Assembly: GCF_000472525.1 (NCBI RefSeq)
Contig: NZ_AWZT01000010.1
Coordinates: 108,818 to 172,817, forward strand
Source: Paraburkholderia dilworthii
GTDB lineage: Bacteria > Pseudomonadota > Gammaproteobacteria > Burkholderiales > Burkholderiaceae
DNA length: 64,000 bases
Direction of reading: 5' to 3'
A program made the translations under genes and the position numbers. Numbering within the stretch: the stretch's first letter is position 1; each line of letters begins with the position of its first letter. The notes under the pieces were generated by a model. The model was given only the letters and a program-made list of their open reading frames with translations, was not told the DNA's origin and searched no databases. This document shows, piece after piece, positions 1 through 8,966 of the stretch.

Positions 1-1
1 G

Positions 2-214
2 CTTTTCGTCGACGATGAGGCCGGCGCGAAACACGAAGCCGGCGATTTCATTCAGGCAGGCGTGGATTGGGCCGACGTCCGGGGCATCGCGTCGCTTCTG
101 GACAACTCGGTGCCGCTGCCGGCGCAAACGCCGATTGTTTTCAAGAGCGTCGGTTGTGCGGCGTGGGATCTGGCGGCGTGTCGCGTTGCGCGAGAGGCTT
201 TGTCTCGCGGTTGA
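2..214 (+). CDS. Ornithine cyclodeaminase/mu-crystallin family protein, C-terminal part (5' truncated by window)
   Basis: Reading from base 2 gives an open frame of 70 codons ending in TGA at 212-214, with no start inside the window. It ends with a stretch containing VFKSVGCAAWDLAACRVA, the conserved C-terminal signature of the ornithine cyclodeaminase/mu-crystallin family, where an FKSvG motif is followed by a helix rich in Ala and Asp. Family members are NAD(P)-dependent and include ornithine cyclodeaminase, alanine dehydrogenase and delta1-piperideine-2-carboxylate reductase. The visible part does not say which reaction applies. No terminator is obvious after the stop. Confidence 0.75.
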   Translation, partial: LFVDDEAGAKHEAGDFIQAGVDWADVRGIASLLDNSVPLPAQTPIVFKSVGCAAWDLAACRVAREALSRG

Positions 215-719
215 GCATCCACGGCGAGGCGGGCGCGGCGTGCTTGCATCGAGGGTGCGTGTCGCAAAGTGCGTGAGCGGCGCAGGCAGCCCACTTAGCG
301 CACTTGGCTTAGGTAGCCACGTGGCACAAGCGGCCGCCGTAGCCTGAACTGGCCGAAGCAGCCGAAGCAGCCGAAGCAGCCGAAGCAGCCGAAGCAGCCG
401 AAGCGGCCGAAGCGGCCGAAGCGGCCGAAGCAGCCCTTGGCCCACCGCACGCAGCGCCCGCAGCACGCCACTCGGCACGATAAAAAACCCCTTTAAAACA
501 GCCTTTCGCCGGGCGCGTTGGCATATTGCGCCAACCTGCGGCGCATGTTGCCGTGCAAACAATCGCAAAACGTTGCACCATAGGCGTTTGCCAGAAATGT
601 GCCGATACGCGTGCCGCCAGGCCTCGCATCCACTTTTCTGTCTTTGCCCCAGGCCAGCGGCCCCAAAGGTCTCCTGGCTCCTGGCGACGCCTTCCTTCTC
701 ACGACGCTGCGACCGCGCT
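215..719. other. Intergenic region upstream of zwf
   Basis: I see no convincing gene here. It holds the 9-bp tandem repeat at 352-432 and a locally AT-rich stretch near 480-500 (cgataaaaaacccc) that could belong to the zwf promoter. No -35/-10 pair can be defended. Confidence 0.5.
352..432. repeat. Nine tandem copies of a 9-bp unit GCCGAAGC(A/G)
   Basis: Nine direct head-to-tail copies of GCCGAAGCA or GCCGAAGCG run without interruption. Copies 6-8 carry G and the others A at the last position. The array lies about 290 bp before the zwf start. It sits in a long minus-strand open frame as Ser-Ala-Ala repeats, but that frame has no other protein-like feature. Perfect short arrays like this can vary in copy number by slippage. 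Confidence 0.9.
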
Positions 720-2201
720 ATGACGACCCAACACGCTTCTGCGACTCCCGACCTTCCGCTCGACATGATCATTTTCGGCGGCACCGGCGACCTGTCGTTT
801 CGCAAGCTGCTCCCCGCGCTGTACATGGCGCATCTGCACTGCAACCTGCCGCCGGAGACGCGCATTCTCACCATCGGGCGCAAGCCGTGGTCGCGCGATG
901 AGTACATCAACGAGTTCATGGAGCAGAAGGCCAAGCCCTTCATTGAAAAGAAAGCGTTCGATGCCGCCGCGTGGGACAAATTTCTCGCGCTGTTCGAATA
1001 CGTGCGCATGGATGTCGACTCGGCCGAAGACTATCAGCGGCTGAAAGAAGCGTCGCGCGAAGGTGTGCGCCGTGTGTTCTATCTCGCGACGTCTCCGGAT
1101 CTGTTCATGAACATCTGCGAGAACCTTTCGGCGGCGGGGCTGGTGGACGACAATTCGCGCGTCGTGCTCGAAAAACCGCTGGGCCACGATCTCGCGTCCG
1201 CGCAGGAGATCAACACGGCGGTCGGCAAGCATTTCAGCGAAGCGCAGATCTACCGGATCGACCATTACCTCGGCAAGGAAACCGTGCAGAACCTGATGGT
1301 GCTGCGCTTCGGTAATCCGATTTTCGGCCCGCTGTGGCAGGCGCCGTATATCAAGCGCGTGCAGATCACGGTCGCGGAAACGGTCGGCGTGGGCAGCCGC
1401 GCCGGTTTCTACGACAAGACCGGCGCGCTGCGTGACATGGTGCAGAACCACTTGCTGCAACTGCTGTGCATCGTCGCAATGGAGCCGCCTGTGTCGCTCG
1501 ACCCCGACGCGGTCCGCGACGAAAAGCTCAAGGTGTTGCGCTCATTGCGGCCCATGACGCCCGAGGACATCGCCCGCGATACCGTGCGCGGTCAGTACAC
1601 GGCCGGCGCGGTGGACGGCGAGGCGGTGAAGGGCTATCTCCAGGAAGACAATGTGCCGGCCGGCAGCCGCGCCGAGACGTTCGTCGCGTTGCGCGCGCAC
1701 ATCAACAACTGGCGCTGGGCCAACGTGCCGTTCTTCCTGCGCACCGGCAAACGCATGCAGAAGAAGGTGTCGGAGATCGTCATCGAATTCTCCGAGTTGC
1801 CGTTCTCGATCATCCCGAGCGGCGGACGCAACTACGGCAACCGCCTCGTGATCCAGTTGCAGCCGGAAGAGTCAATCCAGTTGCAGATGCTCGCGAAAGA
1901 GCCGGGCAGCGGCATGCACATGCTGCCGGTGAATCTGAACCTCGACTTGCAGCAGGCGTTCACCGAACGTCGCGCGGAAGCTTACGAGCGTCTGCTGATC
2001 GACGTGATTCGCGGCCGTCTCACACACTTCATGCGGCGCGACGAACTGGAAGCTGCGTGGGCGTGGGCCGAGCCGATTCTCGAAGGTTGGGCGAAGTCGG
2101 GCGAGCGGCCGCGTAACTACACTGCGGGCACGTTCGGGCCGGCTGCGTCGACGGCGTTGATGGCGCGCGAAAACGCCGTCTGGGCGGAAGAGTCGCAGTA
2201 A
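720..2201 (+). CDS. zwf: Glucose-6-phosphate 1-dehydrogenase
   Basis: The enzyme oxidises glucose-6-phosphate to 6-phosphogluconolactone with NADP+ (or NAD+), feeding the oxidative pentose phosphate and Entner-Doudoroff routes in the cytoplasm. The product is 493 aa, normal for the family. Residues 17-35 carry the N-terminal nucleotide-binding signature IIFGGTGDLSFRKLLPALY, and RIDHYLGKE near residues 179-187 is the active-site signature with the catalytic His. The frame extends upstream to a TTG at 573, but that extension is Arg/Ser/Pro-rich and unlike the family, so the ATG at 720 is chosen. The gene stands alone, without pgl, glk or hexR next to it, and ends at a strong terminator shared with the T6SS tssL gene. 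Confidence 0.95.
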   Translation: MTTQHASATPDLPLDMIIFGGTGDLSFRKLLPALYMAHLHCNLPPETRILTIGRKPWSRDEYINEFMEQKAKPFIEKKAFDAAAWDKFLALFEYVRMDVDSAEDYQRLKEASREGVRRVFYLATSPDLFMNICENLSAAGLVDDNSRVVLEKPLGHDLASAQEINTAVGKHFSEAQIYRIDHYLGKETVQNLMVLRFGNPIFGPLWQAPYIKRVQITVAETVGVGSRAGFYDKTGALRDMVQNHLLQLLCIVAMEPPVSLDPDAVRDEKLKVLRSLRPMTPEDIARDTVRGQYTAGAVDGEAVKGYLQEDNVPAGSRAETFVALRAHINNWRWANVPFFLRTGKRMQKKVSEIVIEFSELPFSIIPSGGRNYGNRLVIQLQPEESIQLQMLAKEPGSGMHMLPVNLNLDLQQAFTERRAEAYERLLIDVIRGRLTHFMRRDELEAAWAWAEPILEGWAKSGERPRNYTAGTFGPAASTALMARENAVWAEESQ

Positions 2202-2235
2202 GCGGTTTTCTATCCGCAGCTTCTCTGGCGCAATG

Positions 2236-2264
2236 AAAAAGGCCCGCTGAAAGCGGGCCTTTTC
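2236..2264. terminator. Bidirectional Rho-independent terminator between zwf and tssL
   Basis: An 8-bp GC-rich stem (GGCCCGCT/AGCGGGCC, 2241-2259) with a 3-nt GAA loop is flanked by five A on the left and four T on the right. It can terminate zwf on the plus strand and tssL on the minus strand. Confidence 0.85.
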
Positions 2265-2297
2265 GATGCTGCCGCATCAACTGCTGAGCCGACGCAC

Positions 2298-3077
2298 TCA
2301 AGGCAACGAGATCGTCAGCGTGGCCGATTGCGGCCCGAGCTTCACCACCTGCGAATAGGGCGCCAACGTGCGCAACGTCTGGTCGCGCAAATACGTGTTC
2401 AGGCCAAGATAGGCCAGCAGTCCCACCAGCGCGAACACCGCACCGATCGACCACAACGGGACTTCGCGCTTCAGATGGTGCGCGACCTGATCGGGCAGCG
2501 GCCAATGCGGCGCAAACGGCGCACGCTTGCCCTTCAAGTGCGCGATTTCATCGCCGATGCGCGCGGTCAGATACGCGAGCTTCTCCGGCCCTTCCAGCAA
2601 ATACTTGCCTTGAAAGCCGAGCAGCAGACACATATGGAACACTTCAAGCGATTGCAGACGCGCCGCGCCTTGTGCGCGGCATTCCTCGAGATACTGGAAG
2701 AATTTTTCGCCCGCGAGCTGTTCGCCGAACAGCACCAGTTGCAGCGGCTGCCGCTCCCATTCCGTGCGGATCCTGAATGTTGACGACAACACTGACTCGT
2801 CTATCGCCGCGCAGAACGCAAACTTGGATGCATACACGTCTTCAGCTGATGCATTGAGCTTTTTCGCGCCGCGCTCGAAGTCGCCGAGAAACTGCTGGAT
2901 GCGCTGGCTGAATTCGTGCGCGTCGCCAGGTTCGCGGCCGTTTTTCAGCAGGAACAGCATGAAGAAGCCGTCGTACAGCAAGTCGAGCAGCGAGCGGACC
3001 TGATAGCTCGGTTCAGCCGTTGGGGCGGGCGTCGCGGCAGGCGTGCTGCCGCCGAAAAGTGAAGGCGCGTAGCTCAT
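2298..3077 (-). CDS. tssL: T6SS inner-membrane protein TssL (DotU family)
   Basis: TssL is part of the TssJLM envelope-spanning complex that anchors the T6SS baseplate at the inner membrane. The 259-aa product has the DotU pattern: an N-terminal cytoplasmic helical domain (LLDLLYDGFFMLFLLK near residue 30, and FCAAIDESVLSS) and one C-terminal membrane helix at about residues 211-231. There is no fused OmpA/peptidoglycan-binding domain, so this is the short form. That function is supplied here by the separate tagL gene. Its start overlaps the tssK stop by 4 bp (ATGA), indicating translational coupling in a tssJ-tssK-tssL unit. Confidence 0.95.
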   Translation of the reverse strand: MSYAPSLFGGSTPAATPAPTAEPSYQVRSLLDLLYDGFFMLFLLKNGREPGDAHEFSQRIQQFLGDFERGAKKLNASAEDVYASKFAFCAAIDESVLSSTFRIRTEWERQPLQLVLFGEQLAGEKFFQYLEECRAQGAARLQSLEVFHMCLLLGFQGKYLLEGPEKLAYLTARIGDEIAHLKGKRAPFAPHWPLPDQVAHHLKREVPLWSIGAVFALVGLLAYLGLNTYLRDQTLRTLAPYSQVVKLGPQSATLTISLP

Positions 3078-4420
3078 GATGTGACCGCGATCAGTTCAAG
3101 TTGAAGATCGTTGATGCCCGAGGGCGCATAGATCATTGCCGATTGCGCTTGCAACATGCGCTCATACAACGCGCCGCGCGGCTCCAACGAGAAATAGCAC
3201 GCGCCCGGCCTCACCGGAATCGCGGGCGGCACTTGCGGCGTGTAGACGAGCCGCACGCCGGGCATCGCGGAGAGCACGAGCTTGTCAACGTCGTCGGGCG
3301 CGCCGACCTTGAAGCGCGCCGGCACTGCTTCGACGAGCTCGGCGGTGGGCATGTCGGCGGATACGGCAATGTAGAACAGCGTCTTGTCGTCGATCTTGCC
3401 GGAATCGAGCCGGCCCGCATGGAACGAAGGACGCACTTCTTCAAGCGAGATCGCGAAGTAGCGCGTGGAGATCACGGTTTCGAGCAGATCGCGCAGGATC
3501 ATGTCGAGCCGCGCGAAGCCGGGGCCCGGATCGTCGTGACGATAAGCCGGCAGATCGGACAGCGCATAGCCTTTGGAAAACGTCATCAACTGCCCGGCGA
3601 GGCGCAGCAACTCCTGAAACAGCCGCTCAGGGTGCAGCGCCGAATGCTGATACAGGTGCGCGAGCGACGCAAACGCCGCGCTCGCCGTGTGCAGCAGCCA
3701 GAACGACGCGATGTCGCCCGAACGGAACTCGATGATGTTCTTGGTCGGTTCGCGATGAAAGCCGTAGAGCGCGTTGACCTTGGCCTGCAACGCGTCGATC
3801 AGCTGGCGCAGCCGCTGATGCAGGACCGGCGACGCGTCGATGGCGAGGCACGGCGGCACGAAGCTGTCGTCGATTTCGAAGCCCGACGTGGCCGTGCGCC
3901 GCACGCGCACGAGCGGCACCGACAGTAATTGATCGCGCGGCTCGCTATGAGCGATCAGCTTGACGCTCGTCTTGAGGAACGTGATGTCGGCTTCGGCGGC
4001 ATCGGTGAAGTGATCCGCAACCGGCGTCTGCTCGCTCACGTAACGCGCGACGAAACCGGCGTTGCTGTCCTGCGAATAGTTGGCACCCGTCTCGCGCAAC
4101 GGATGCAGCGCGAGATAAAACGTAAATTCGGTGATGCCGTCCGGCAACGTGTCTAACGCGATGGGCGGCGGCAGGCCGTCCGCTTGCGGCGCCGAATACA
4201 GCGCGCCGTCGGGAAACACCAGCGACAGCTCGCTTACACGCAGCACGTTGCTGCCGAGCGCGTCGCGGTCGAAGCGCGCGGAGCGCACACCCCAGTTGTA
4301 CGGCTGGATGGCCTGAATCGACTCGAACAGGCGCGCTTCGTGATAGGCGTCCTGACGCTGAAAATGCTGCGGCCTTAGAAACAGGCCTTCTCCCCAGAGC
4401 ACTTTTGCGGAATAACTCAT
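3074..4420 (-). CDS. tssK: T6SS baseplate protein TssK
   Basis: TssK links the T6SS baseplate (TssEFG) to the membrane complex (TssJLM). The 448-aa product starts with the family hallmark containing VLWGEGLFLRPQHFQRQD, a phage receptor-binding-protein-like shell domain, and is full length. It lies directly upstream of tssL with a 4-bp overlap, and 119 bp downstream of tssJ on the minus strand. No internal defect is visible. Confidence 0.96.
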   Translation of the reverse strand: MSYSAKVLWGEGLFLRPQHFQRQDAYHEARLFESIQAIQPYNWGVRSARFDRDALGSNVLRVSELSLVFPDGALYSAPQADGLPPPIALDTLPDGITEFTFYLALHPLRETGANYSQDSNAGFVARYVSEQTPVADHFTDAAEADITFLKTSVKLIAHSEPRDQLLSVPLVRVRRTATSGFEIDDSFVPPCLAIDASPVLHQRLRQLIDALQAKVNALYGFHREPTKNIIEFRSGDIASFWLLHTASAAFASLAHLYQHSALHPERLFQELLRLAGQLMTFSKGYALSDLPAYRHDDPGPGFARLDMILRDLLETVISTRYFAISLEEVRPSFHAGRLDSGKIDDKTLFYIAVSADMPTAELVEAVPARFKVGAPDDVDKLVLSAMPGVRLVYTPQVPPAIPVRPGACYFSLEPRGALYERMLQAQSAMIYAPSGINDLQLELIAVTS

Positions 4421-4539
4421 CTCAAACCTGTTATATGGGTTCAGCGTGCGGCGTGCCCGGAATAACCCGATTCGGGCGTCGCATTGTTAATTCTCTAGAA
4501 AATGTTAAATCGTATTCCTGGCATGTTTCCCCGCACCTT

Positions 4540-5166
4540 TTAACCGCAGCTAACCGAAGAAAGCATATTTAGCGGCTGCGCGGGCAATCCCTGTTCTGGC
4601 GGGATCACCGTGCCGTTGGTGACCGTCATTGCGCAGTTATGCAGGCCGATCATTATGCCGGATTTCTCCGACTTCGCCGGATCGAAGGCGAATTTCCAAC
4701 GCTGCATGGCCGGATCGCGAAATAGCGCGACGATACCGAGGGCCTGCGCTTCACGCGACACCTTTTCGGTAACAACGTAACGTTGGCCCGGGATCAGCGT
4801 CACTTCACGCACGCCCAGCAAATCGCCGCCGAGTATGGTCTTTTCCTTCGCCGGATCGGTAAATGCGTTAAACGGCGCCTGCTGGAAAGAAGTGGGATCT
4901 TTCAATGTGTAAAGCCGGACCACCAGCGCTAATGGCCGCTTGTCATTCGCCGCATTCAGATTGGGCGCCGCATATAACGTGAGACCGACATTGCGCGGCG
5001 GCTTTTGCGCGTCCGGCAATTCGGGCTTGCCGAGGCCGCTCGCCTGCAAAGCCGCGTTGGCAGCGGCTCCGAGCACCGTCACACCTGCCGCGCAACCACC
5101 GAGAAGGACACATAAGGCGGCATGGGCAATCAATAGCAATGCATGCCGAACAAGATGCGAATTCAT
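4540..5166 (-). CDS. tssJ: T6SS outer-membrane lipoprotein TssJ
   Basis: TssJ is the outer-membrane lipoprotein that binds the periplasmic part of TssM. From the ATG at 5166 the protein begins MNSHLVRHALLLIAH and runs into a lipobox LLGGC, giving a well-formed lipoprotein signal peptide. The mature part has the TssJ beta-sandwich pattern (LTLYAAPNLNAANDKRPLALVVRLYTL, shown here only as its key VVRLYTL strand). In-frame upstream starts exist at 5172 (ATG), 5205 (ATG) and 5208 (TTG). None has a clear Shine-Dalgarno site, so the start is the uncertain point. It is the first gene of the leftward tssJKL unit and diverges from the tssB operon. Confidence 0.9.
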   Translation of the reverse strand: MNSHLVRHALLLIAHAALCVLLGGCAAGVTVLGAAANAALQASGLGKPELPDAQKPPRNVGLTLYAAPNLNAANDKRPLALVVRLYTLKDPTSFQQAPFNAFTDPAKEKTILGGDLLGVREVTLIPGQRYVVTEKVSREAQALGIVALFRDPAMQRWKFAFDPAKSEKSGIMIGLHNCAMTVTNGTVIPPEQGLPAQPLNMLSSVSCG

Positions 5167-5208
5167 ATACATCGACCGGCTGGCCGCCGTCCCCCGTCTA
5201 AACATCAA

Positions 5209-5537
5209 TAACGAAATGATTCCCGCGAAACTTCAGCAACTAATGCCGCTTTATGCCGTTTACTGCCGCGTTATGCAGCCTGCATGTAATCCCGATGTAG
5301 AAGGCTTTGCCACGCCCGAGTGGAAAATTTTCCCGGTCGCCCCGTCGCCCCTATTGCGCCAGGAAACAATTTCTGCATGTTTCGTTTTAAAGATCCACGC
5401 GTATTTTTTTCGTGCAATGCTTCTTCACATGAAAGTTGAATTATCGAAAATTGGCCTGTACTATACCCGCGCACTTGAAGCAAAGCAAAACTCCGGTTTC
5501 TCCTTGAATTAAAAAATTCGCACGTCGGTGAAAAACG
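5209..5537. promoter_or_regulatory. Divergent regulatory region between tssJ and the tssB operon
   Basis: This 330-bp gap contains no gene. It is AT-richer than its surroundings on the right half and must carry the promoters for both divergent T6SS operons. One promoter candidate is listed separately at 5436-5464. I saw no convincing sigma-54 site. Confidence 0.6.
5436..5464 (+). promoter_or_regulatory. Candidate sigma-70 promoter for the tssB operon
   Basis: TTGAAT (5436-5441) and TACTAT (5459-5464) are separated by exactly 17 bp, and the start codon at 5538 lies about 70 bp downstream. Both hexamers differ from the consensus, so this is a candidate only. Confidence 0.45.
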
Positions 5538-6215
5538 ATGAATGACCGTCTGTTAGTAAAACTATCTGGGGTAGTGTTGGCATGCGGCGTGATGGCCGGT
5601 TGCGCGACACAGGGCAACAACGCGGCGACCACACCGGAGGCTTTTAATAAGCAACTCGCGGACGCCGATACAGTTGCGAAAGGTGGTGATCAGGACCGCG
5701 CTATTGCCCTTTATCAGCAGCTTTCAAAATCAGATCCGACGCGCGAGGAACCGTGGTCGCGCATTGCGCAAATCCAGTTCACGCAAGGTCATTACGGCCA
5801 GGCTATCGTCGCCGCCCAAGAAGCGTTGCAGCGCGACCAGACCGACCGTCAGGCAAAGAGCGTCCTGGCCGTGGCCGGGCTGCGCGTCGCCACTCAATCG
5901 CTCGGCGAGTTGCGTCAGGACGCATCGCTCGCGGGCGACGCCAAATCGGACGCGCAGGCGCTCGCCAAGCAGCTGCGCGACACACTCGGCGAGGCCACGC
6001 TGTTCCCGCCCGACCCGAACGATAAGCCGGCCCCCAAGAAAAAACGTGTGATTCGCCGCGTCGCGAAGAGCAAGACGATGGAAGCGCCGGAAACGAGCAC
6101 GAGCGTCGCGGTTGCGCCAGCTGCTCCGATGGCTCCCGCTCCAGCAGTACCCGCAGCACCCGCCAAGGCCGCGCAAAGCGGCGGCGCGTCTGATCCGTTC
6201 AGCGCGCTGCGCTGA
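5538..6215 (+). CDS. T6SS-associated TPR lipoprotein (TagM-like)
   Basis: The 225-aa product has a lipoprotein signal with lipobox VMAGC at about residues 18-22. It continues with TPR-like helices at about residues 35-105 (AIALYQQLSKSDPTREEPWSRIA, key pattern ALYQQLSKSDP, then YGQAIVAAQEAL) and ends in a Lys/Arg then Ala/Pro-rich tail. Burkholderia T6SS loci carry a lipoprotein gene at this position, just before tssB. The exact role is not settled and may be in assembling or positioning the membrane complex. It is the first gene of the long rightward operon, 36 bp before tssB. A weak GGTGA precedes the ATG. Confidence 0.8.
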   Translation: MNDRLLVKLSGVVLACGVMAGCATQGNNAATTPEAFNKQLADADTVAKGGDQDRAIALYQQLSKSDPTREEPWSRIAQIQFTQGHYGQAIVAAQEALQRDQTDRQAKSVLAVAGLRVATQSLGELRQDASLAGDAKSDAQALAKQLRDTLGEATLFPPDPNDKPAPKKKRVIRRVAKSKTMEAPETSTSVAVAPAAPMAPAPAVPAAPAKAAQSGGASDPFSALR

Positions 6216-6251
6216 TCCTCACGCCTCACCATCAGCATTCGGGAGCCGACG

Positions 6252-6800
6252 ATGGCGAAGAAAGAAAGCATACAAAAACGCTTGCAAAAAGTGCGGCCGC
6301 CCCGCGTGCAGCTCACCTATGAGGTGGAGCGTGGCGATGCGATCGAAGTGAAGGAACTGCCGTTCGTGGTCGGCGTAGTGGCCGATCTGGCGGGGCAGTC
6401 CGAAGTCGAGCAGCCGAAGCTGCGCGATCGCAAGTTCGTCAACATCGACCGCGATAATTTTGACGACGTGATGAAGGCGATCGAGCCGCGTGCGGCGTTT
6501 CAGGTCGAGAACCGCCTGAGCGAAGGCGGCGGTAAATTCGCTGTCGATCTACGTTTCAAGTCGATGGCCGATTTCAATCCGGATGAAGTGGTCGCGCAAA
6601 TCGAGCCGCTGCGGCGTCTGCTCGAAGCACGTTCGAAGCTCGCCGATCTGCGCAACAAGCTTGCCGGCAACGACAAACTCGAAGATCTGCTCTCGGAAGT
6701 GCTCAACAACACGCAGCAGTTGCAGACTCTGGCGAAAGACCAGGGCAATGCGGCGGACCAGCACGGCGGCGCGCCGGATCACGACAAGCAAGGCGAATAA
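6252..6800 (+). CDS. tssB: T6SS contractile sheath small subunit TssB
   Basis: TssB pairs with TssC to build the contractile sheath around the Hcp tube. The 182-aa product starts with the typical QKRLQKVRPPRVQLTYEVE-like segment (PPRVQLTYEVE) and contains the family core LPFVVGVVADLAG, followed by FVNIDRDNFDDVM. A GGGAG ribosome site precedes the ATG by 6 bp. It is followed after 14 bp by tssC, the fixed partner order. Confidence 0.97.
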   Translation: MAKKESIQKRLQKVRPPRVQLTYEVERGDAIEVKELPFVVGVVADLAGQSEVEQPKLRDRKFVNIDRDNFDDVMKAIEPRAAFQVENRLSEGGGKFAVDLRFKSMADFNPDEVVAQIEPLRRLLEARSKLADLRNKLAGNDKLEDLLSEVLNNTQQLQTLAKDQGNAADQHGGAPDHDKQGE

Positions 6801-6814
6801 GTACGGGGTGTGAG

Positions 6815-8305
6815 ATGAACCAGCAAACGGCAGCAGCCCAACTCGCCACCGCGCAAAGCGGTGCGGAATCCACGCTGCTCGACGAGATCGTCGAGAAAAG
6901 CCGCGTGGCGAAGTCCGATTCCGAACATGCACGCGCGAAGGATCTGATCGGCGAACTCGTGCATCAGGTGCTCGACGGCACGGTGGTCGTCTCTGACAAT
7001 CTGTCGGCGACGATCGACGCACGCGTTGCAGAACTTGACCGCCTCATTTCCGCGCAGTTGAGCGCGGTGATGCACGCGCCGGAATTCCAGCGCATGGAAA
7101 GCACGTGGCGCGGTCTCGACTATCTGTGCAAGGAGAGCAACACCGGCGCGACGGTCAAGATCAAGGCGCTGCATGCGCCCAAGCGCGATCTCGTGCGCGA
7201 CTTCAAGACCGCGATCGAATTCGATCAGAGCGCGCTCTTCAAAAAGATCTACGAGGAAGAGTTCGGCACGTTCGGTGGCTCGCCGTTCGGCGCGATCATT
7301 GGCGACTTCGAAGTGACGCGTCAGCCGGAAGACGTGTATTTCGTCGAGCAGATGTCGCACGTCGCGGCGGCCGCACATGCGCCTTTTATTGCTTCGGCGT
7401 CGCCCGAACTGATGGGCCTCGAAACGTTTGCGGATCTCGGCAAGCCGCGCGATCTCGGCAAGGTGTTCGATACCGTCGAATACGCGAAGTGGAAGTCGTT
7501 CCGCGACTCCGAAGATTCGCGCTATGTGGGCCTCACGCTGCCGCGCTTTCTCGGCCGCTTGCCGTTCAATCCGAAAGACGACGCCACGGCGGAAGGCTTC
7601 AATTTCGTCGAAGAAGTGAACGGCACCGATCACAGCAAATACTTGTGGTGTAACGCGGCATGGGCATTCGCTGCGCGCCTGACGGCTGCATTCGACGACT
7701 TCGGCTGGTGCGCCGCGATTCGTGGCGTTGAAGGCGGCGGTCTGGTGGAAGATCTGCCGACCCACACATTCAAGACCGACGACGGCGAAGTCGCGCTGAA
7801 ATGCCCGACCGAAATCGCCATTACGGATCGCCGCGAAAAAGAACTGAGCGACCTCGGTTTCATTCCGCTCGTGCATTGCAAGAACTCGGACTACGCCGCG
7901 TTCTTTGCTGCGCAATCGGTGCAGAAGCCGAAGAAATACAGCACCGACAGCGCCAATGCCAATGCTGTTCTGTCCGCGCAATTGCAGTACATCTTCTCGG
8001 TATCGCGCGTCGCGCACTACCTGAAGGCGATGATGCGCGACAAGATCGGCAGCTTTGCATCGGCGCAGAACGTCGAAGTTTTCCTGAATCGCTGGATCTC
8101 GCAGTACGTACTGCTGGATGACAACGCAACTCAGGAGCAGAAAGCGCAGTTCCCGCTGCGTGAAGCATCGATCCAGGTGTCGGAGATTCCGGGCAAGCCG
8201 GGCGCGTATCGCTCTGTTGCGTTCCTGCGCCCGCATTTCCAGCTCGACGAACTGTCGATCTCCTTGCGGCTCGTCGCCGACCTGCCGAAACCGGCCAATT
8301 CATAA
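6815..8305 (+). CDS. tssC: T6SS contractile sheath large subunit TssC
   Basis: TssC is the large sheath protein whose C-terminus is recognised by ClpV for disassembly after firing. The product is 496 aa, full length for the family. It carries conserved motifs such as FQRMESTWRGLDYL near residue 90 and EVFLNRWISQYV near residue 420, and the C-terminal region ends PGAYRSVAFLRPHFQLDEL. It is encoded 14 bp after tssB and is clearly intact. Confidence 0.97.
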   Translation: MNQQTAAAQLATAQSGAESTLLDEIVEKSRVAKSDSEHARAKDLIGELVHQVLDGTVVVSDNLSATIDARVAELDRLISAQLSAVMHAPEFQRMESTWRGLDYLCKESNTGATVKIKALHAPKRDLVRDFKTAIEFDQSALFKKIYEEEFGTFGGSPFGAIIGDFEVTRQPEDVYFVEQMSHVAAAAHAPFIASASPELMGLETFADLGKPRDLGKVFDTVEYAKWKSFRDSEDSRYVGLTLPRFLGRLPFNPKDDATAEGFNFVEEVNGTDHSKYLWCNAAWAFAARLTAAFDDFGWCAAIRGVEGGGLVEDLPTHTFKTDDGEVALKCPTEIAITDRREKELSDLGFIPLVHCKNSDYAAFFAAQSVQKPKKYSTDSANANAVLSAQLQYIFSVSRVAHYLKAMMRDKIGSFASAQNVEVFLNRWISQYVLLDDNATQEQKAQFPLREASIQVSEIPGKPGAYRSVAFLRPHFQLDELSISLRLVADLPKPANS

Positions 8306-8377
8306 ACGAAGTCAGAAAGCCCGGGCTGGCCGCTCGGGTTAGATGTTAAAACCACCTCTTTGGGGAGTCGATGAGTT

Positions 8378-8881
8378 ATGAAGGACATCTATTTAAAATT
8401 CGGCAATCCGGCGATCAAAGGCGAGTCCGCCGATAGAGATCACGCTGGCTGGATCGAAATCGATTCGTGGAGCCACTCGATCACGCAACCGCGCTCGGCG
8501 ACGGCTTCGACTGCGGGCGGTCACACGTCCGAGCGTTGCGAACACGCCGACATGCAGTTCACGAAGGACATCGACGTGGTCAGCCCGCTGATCTATCAAC
8601 ACGCGTCGGGCGGTACCACGTTCGACGAAGTCACGATCGACTTCATGCGTTCGGACGGCGAAGGCAATCGCATCAAGTACCTCGAAGTGAAGCTGAAGTA
8701 CGTGATCATTTCGAGCGTGACGCCGAGCGTCGTCGGCGAAGGTCTGCCGACTGAACAGTTCTCGCTGAAGTACGCCGCCGTGCAGTGGAAGTACACGCAG
8801 CAGAAGATCGGCGGCAACCAGGGCGGCAACGCGCAAGGCGCGTGGAGCCTGACGAAGAACGACAAGACGTACGCGGTCTGA
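8378..8881 (+). CDS. hcp: T6SS tube protein Hcp (TssD)
   Basis: Hcp hexamers stack into the inner tube that is expelled and can carry small effectors. The 167-aa product has the Hcp1 pattern: MKDIYLKFGNPAIKGES at the start, a central segment with FTKDIDVVSPLIYQH, and a C-terminal YAAVQWKYTQQK strand. No toxin extension is fused to it. A GGGGAG site at 8362-8367 precedes the ATG by about 10 bp. The 72-bp gap to tssC and 85-bp gap to tssE are larger than elsewhere in the operon, so hcp may also be made from its own or a processed transcript. Confidence 0.97.
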   Translation: MKDIYLKFGNPAIKGESADRDHAGWIEIDSWSHSITQPRSATASTAGGHTSERCEHADMQFTKDIDVVSPLIYQHASGGTTFDEVTIDFMRSDGEGNRIKYLEVKLKYVIISSVTPSVVGEGLPTEQFSLKYAAVQWKYTQQKIGGNQGGNAQGAWSLTKNDKTYAV

Positions 8882-8966
8882 TACATGAGCGCATGCGGCG
8901 CGCGCAGTCCAGAAGAGCTGCCGCGCATGACGTGCGCATTGCATCTAACCGCTTCTTCGGACGCTG

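Noticed and set aside
352..432. Possible CRISPR array
   Set aside because: The units are direct contiguous 9-bp copies without spacers, so it is a simple tandem repeat.
309..629. Minus-strand protein with Ser-Ala-Ala repeats
   Set aside because: The frame exists only because of the 9-bp repeat and high GC. It has no signal, domain or ribosome site.
573..719. TTG-initiated N-terminal extension of zwf
   Set aside because: The 49 extra residues are Cys/Arg/Pro-rich and precede the family's normal start.
6779..8236. 485-aa open frame antisense to tssC
   Set aside because: It is a high-GC shadow (Arg/Ala/His-rich) of a clearly conserved gene.
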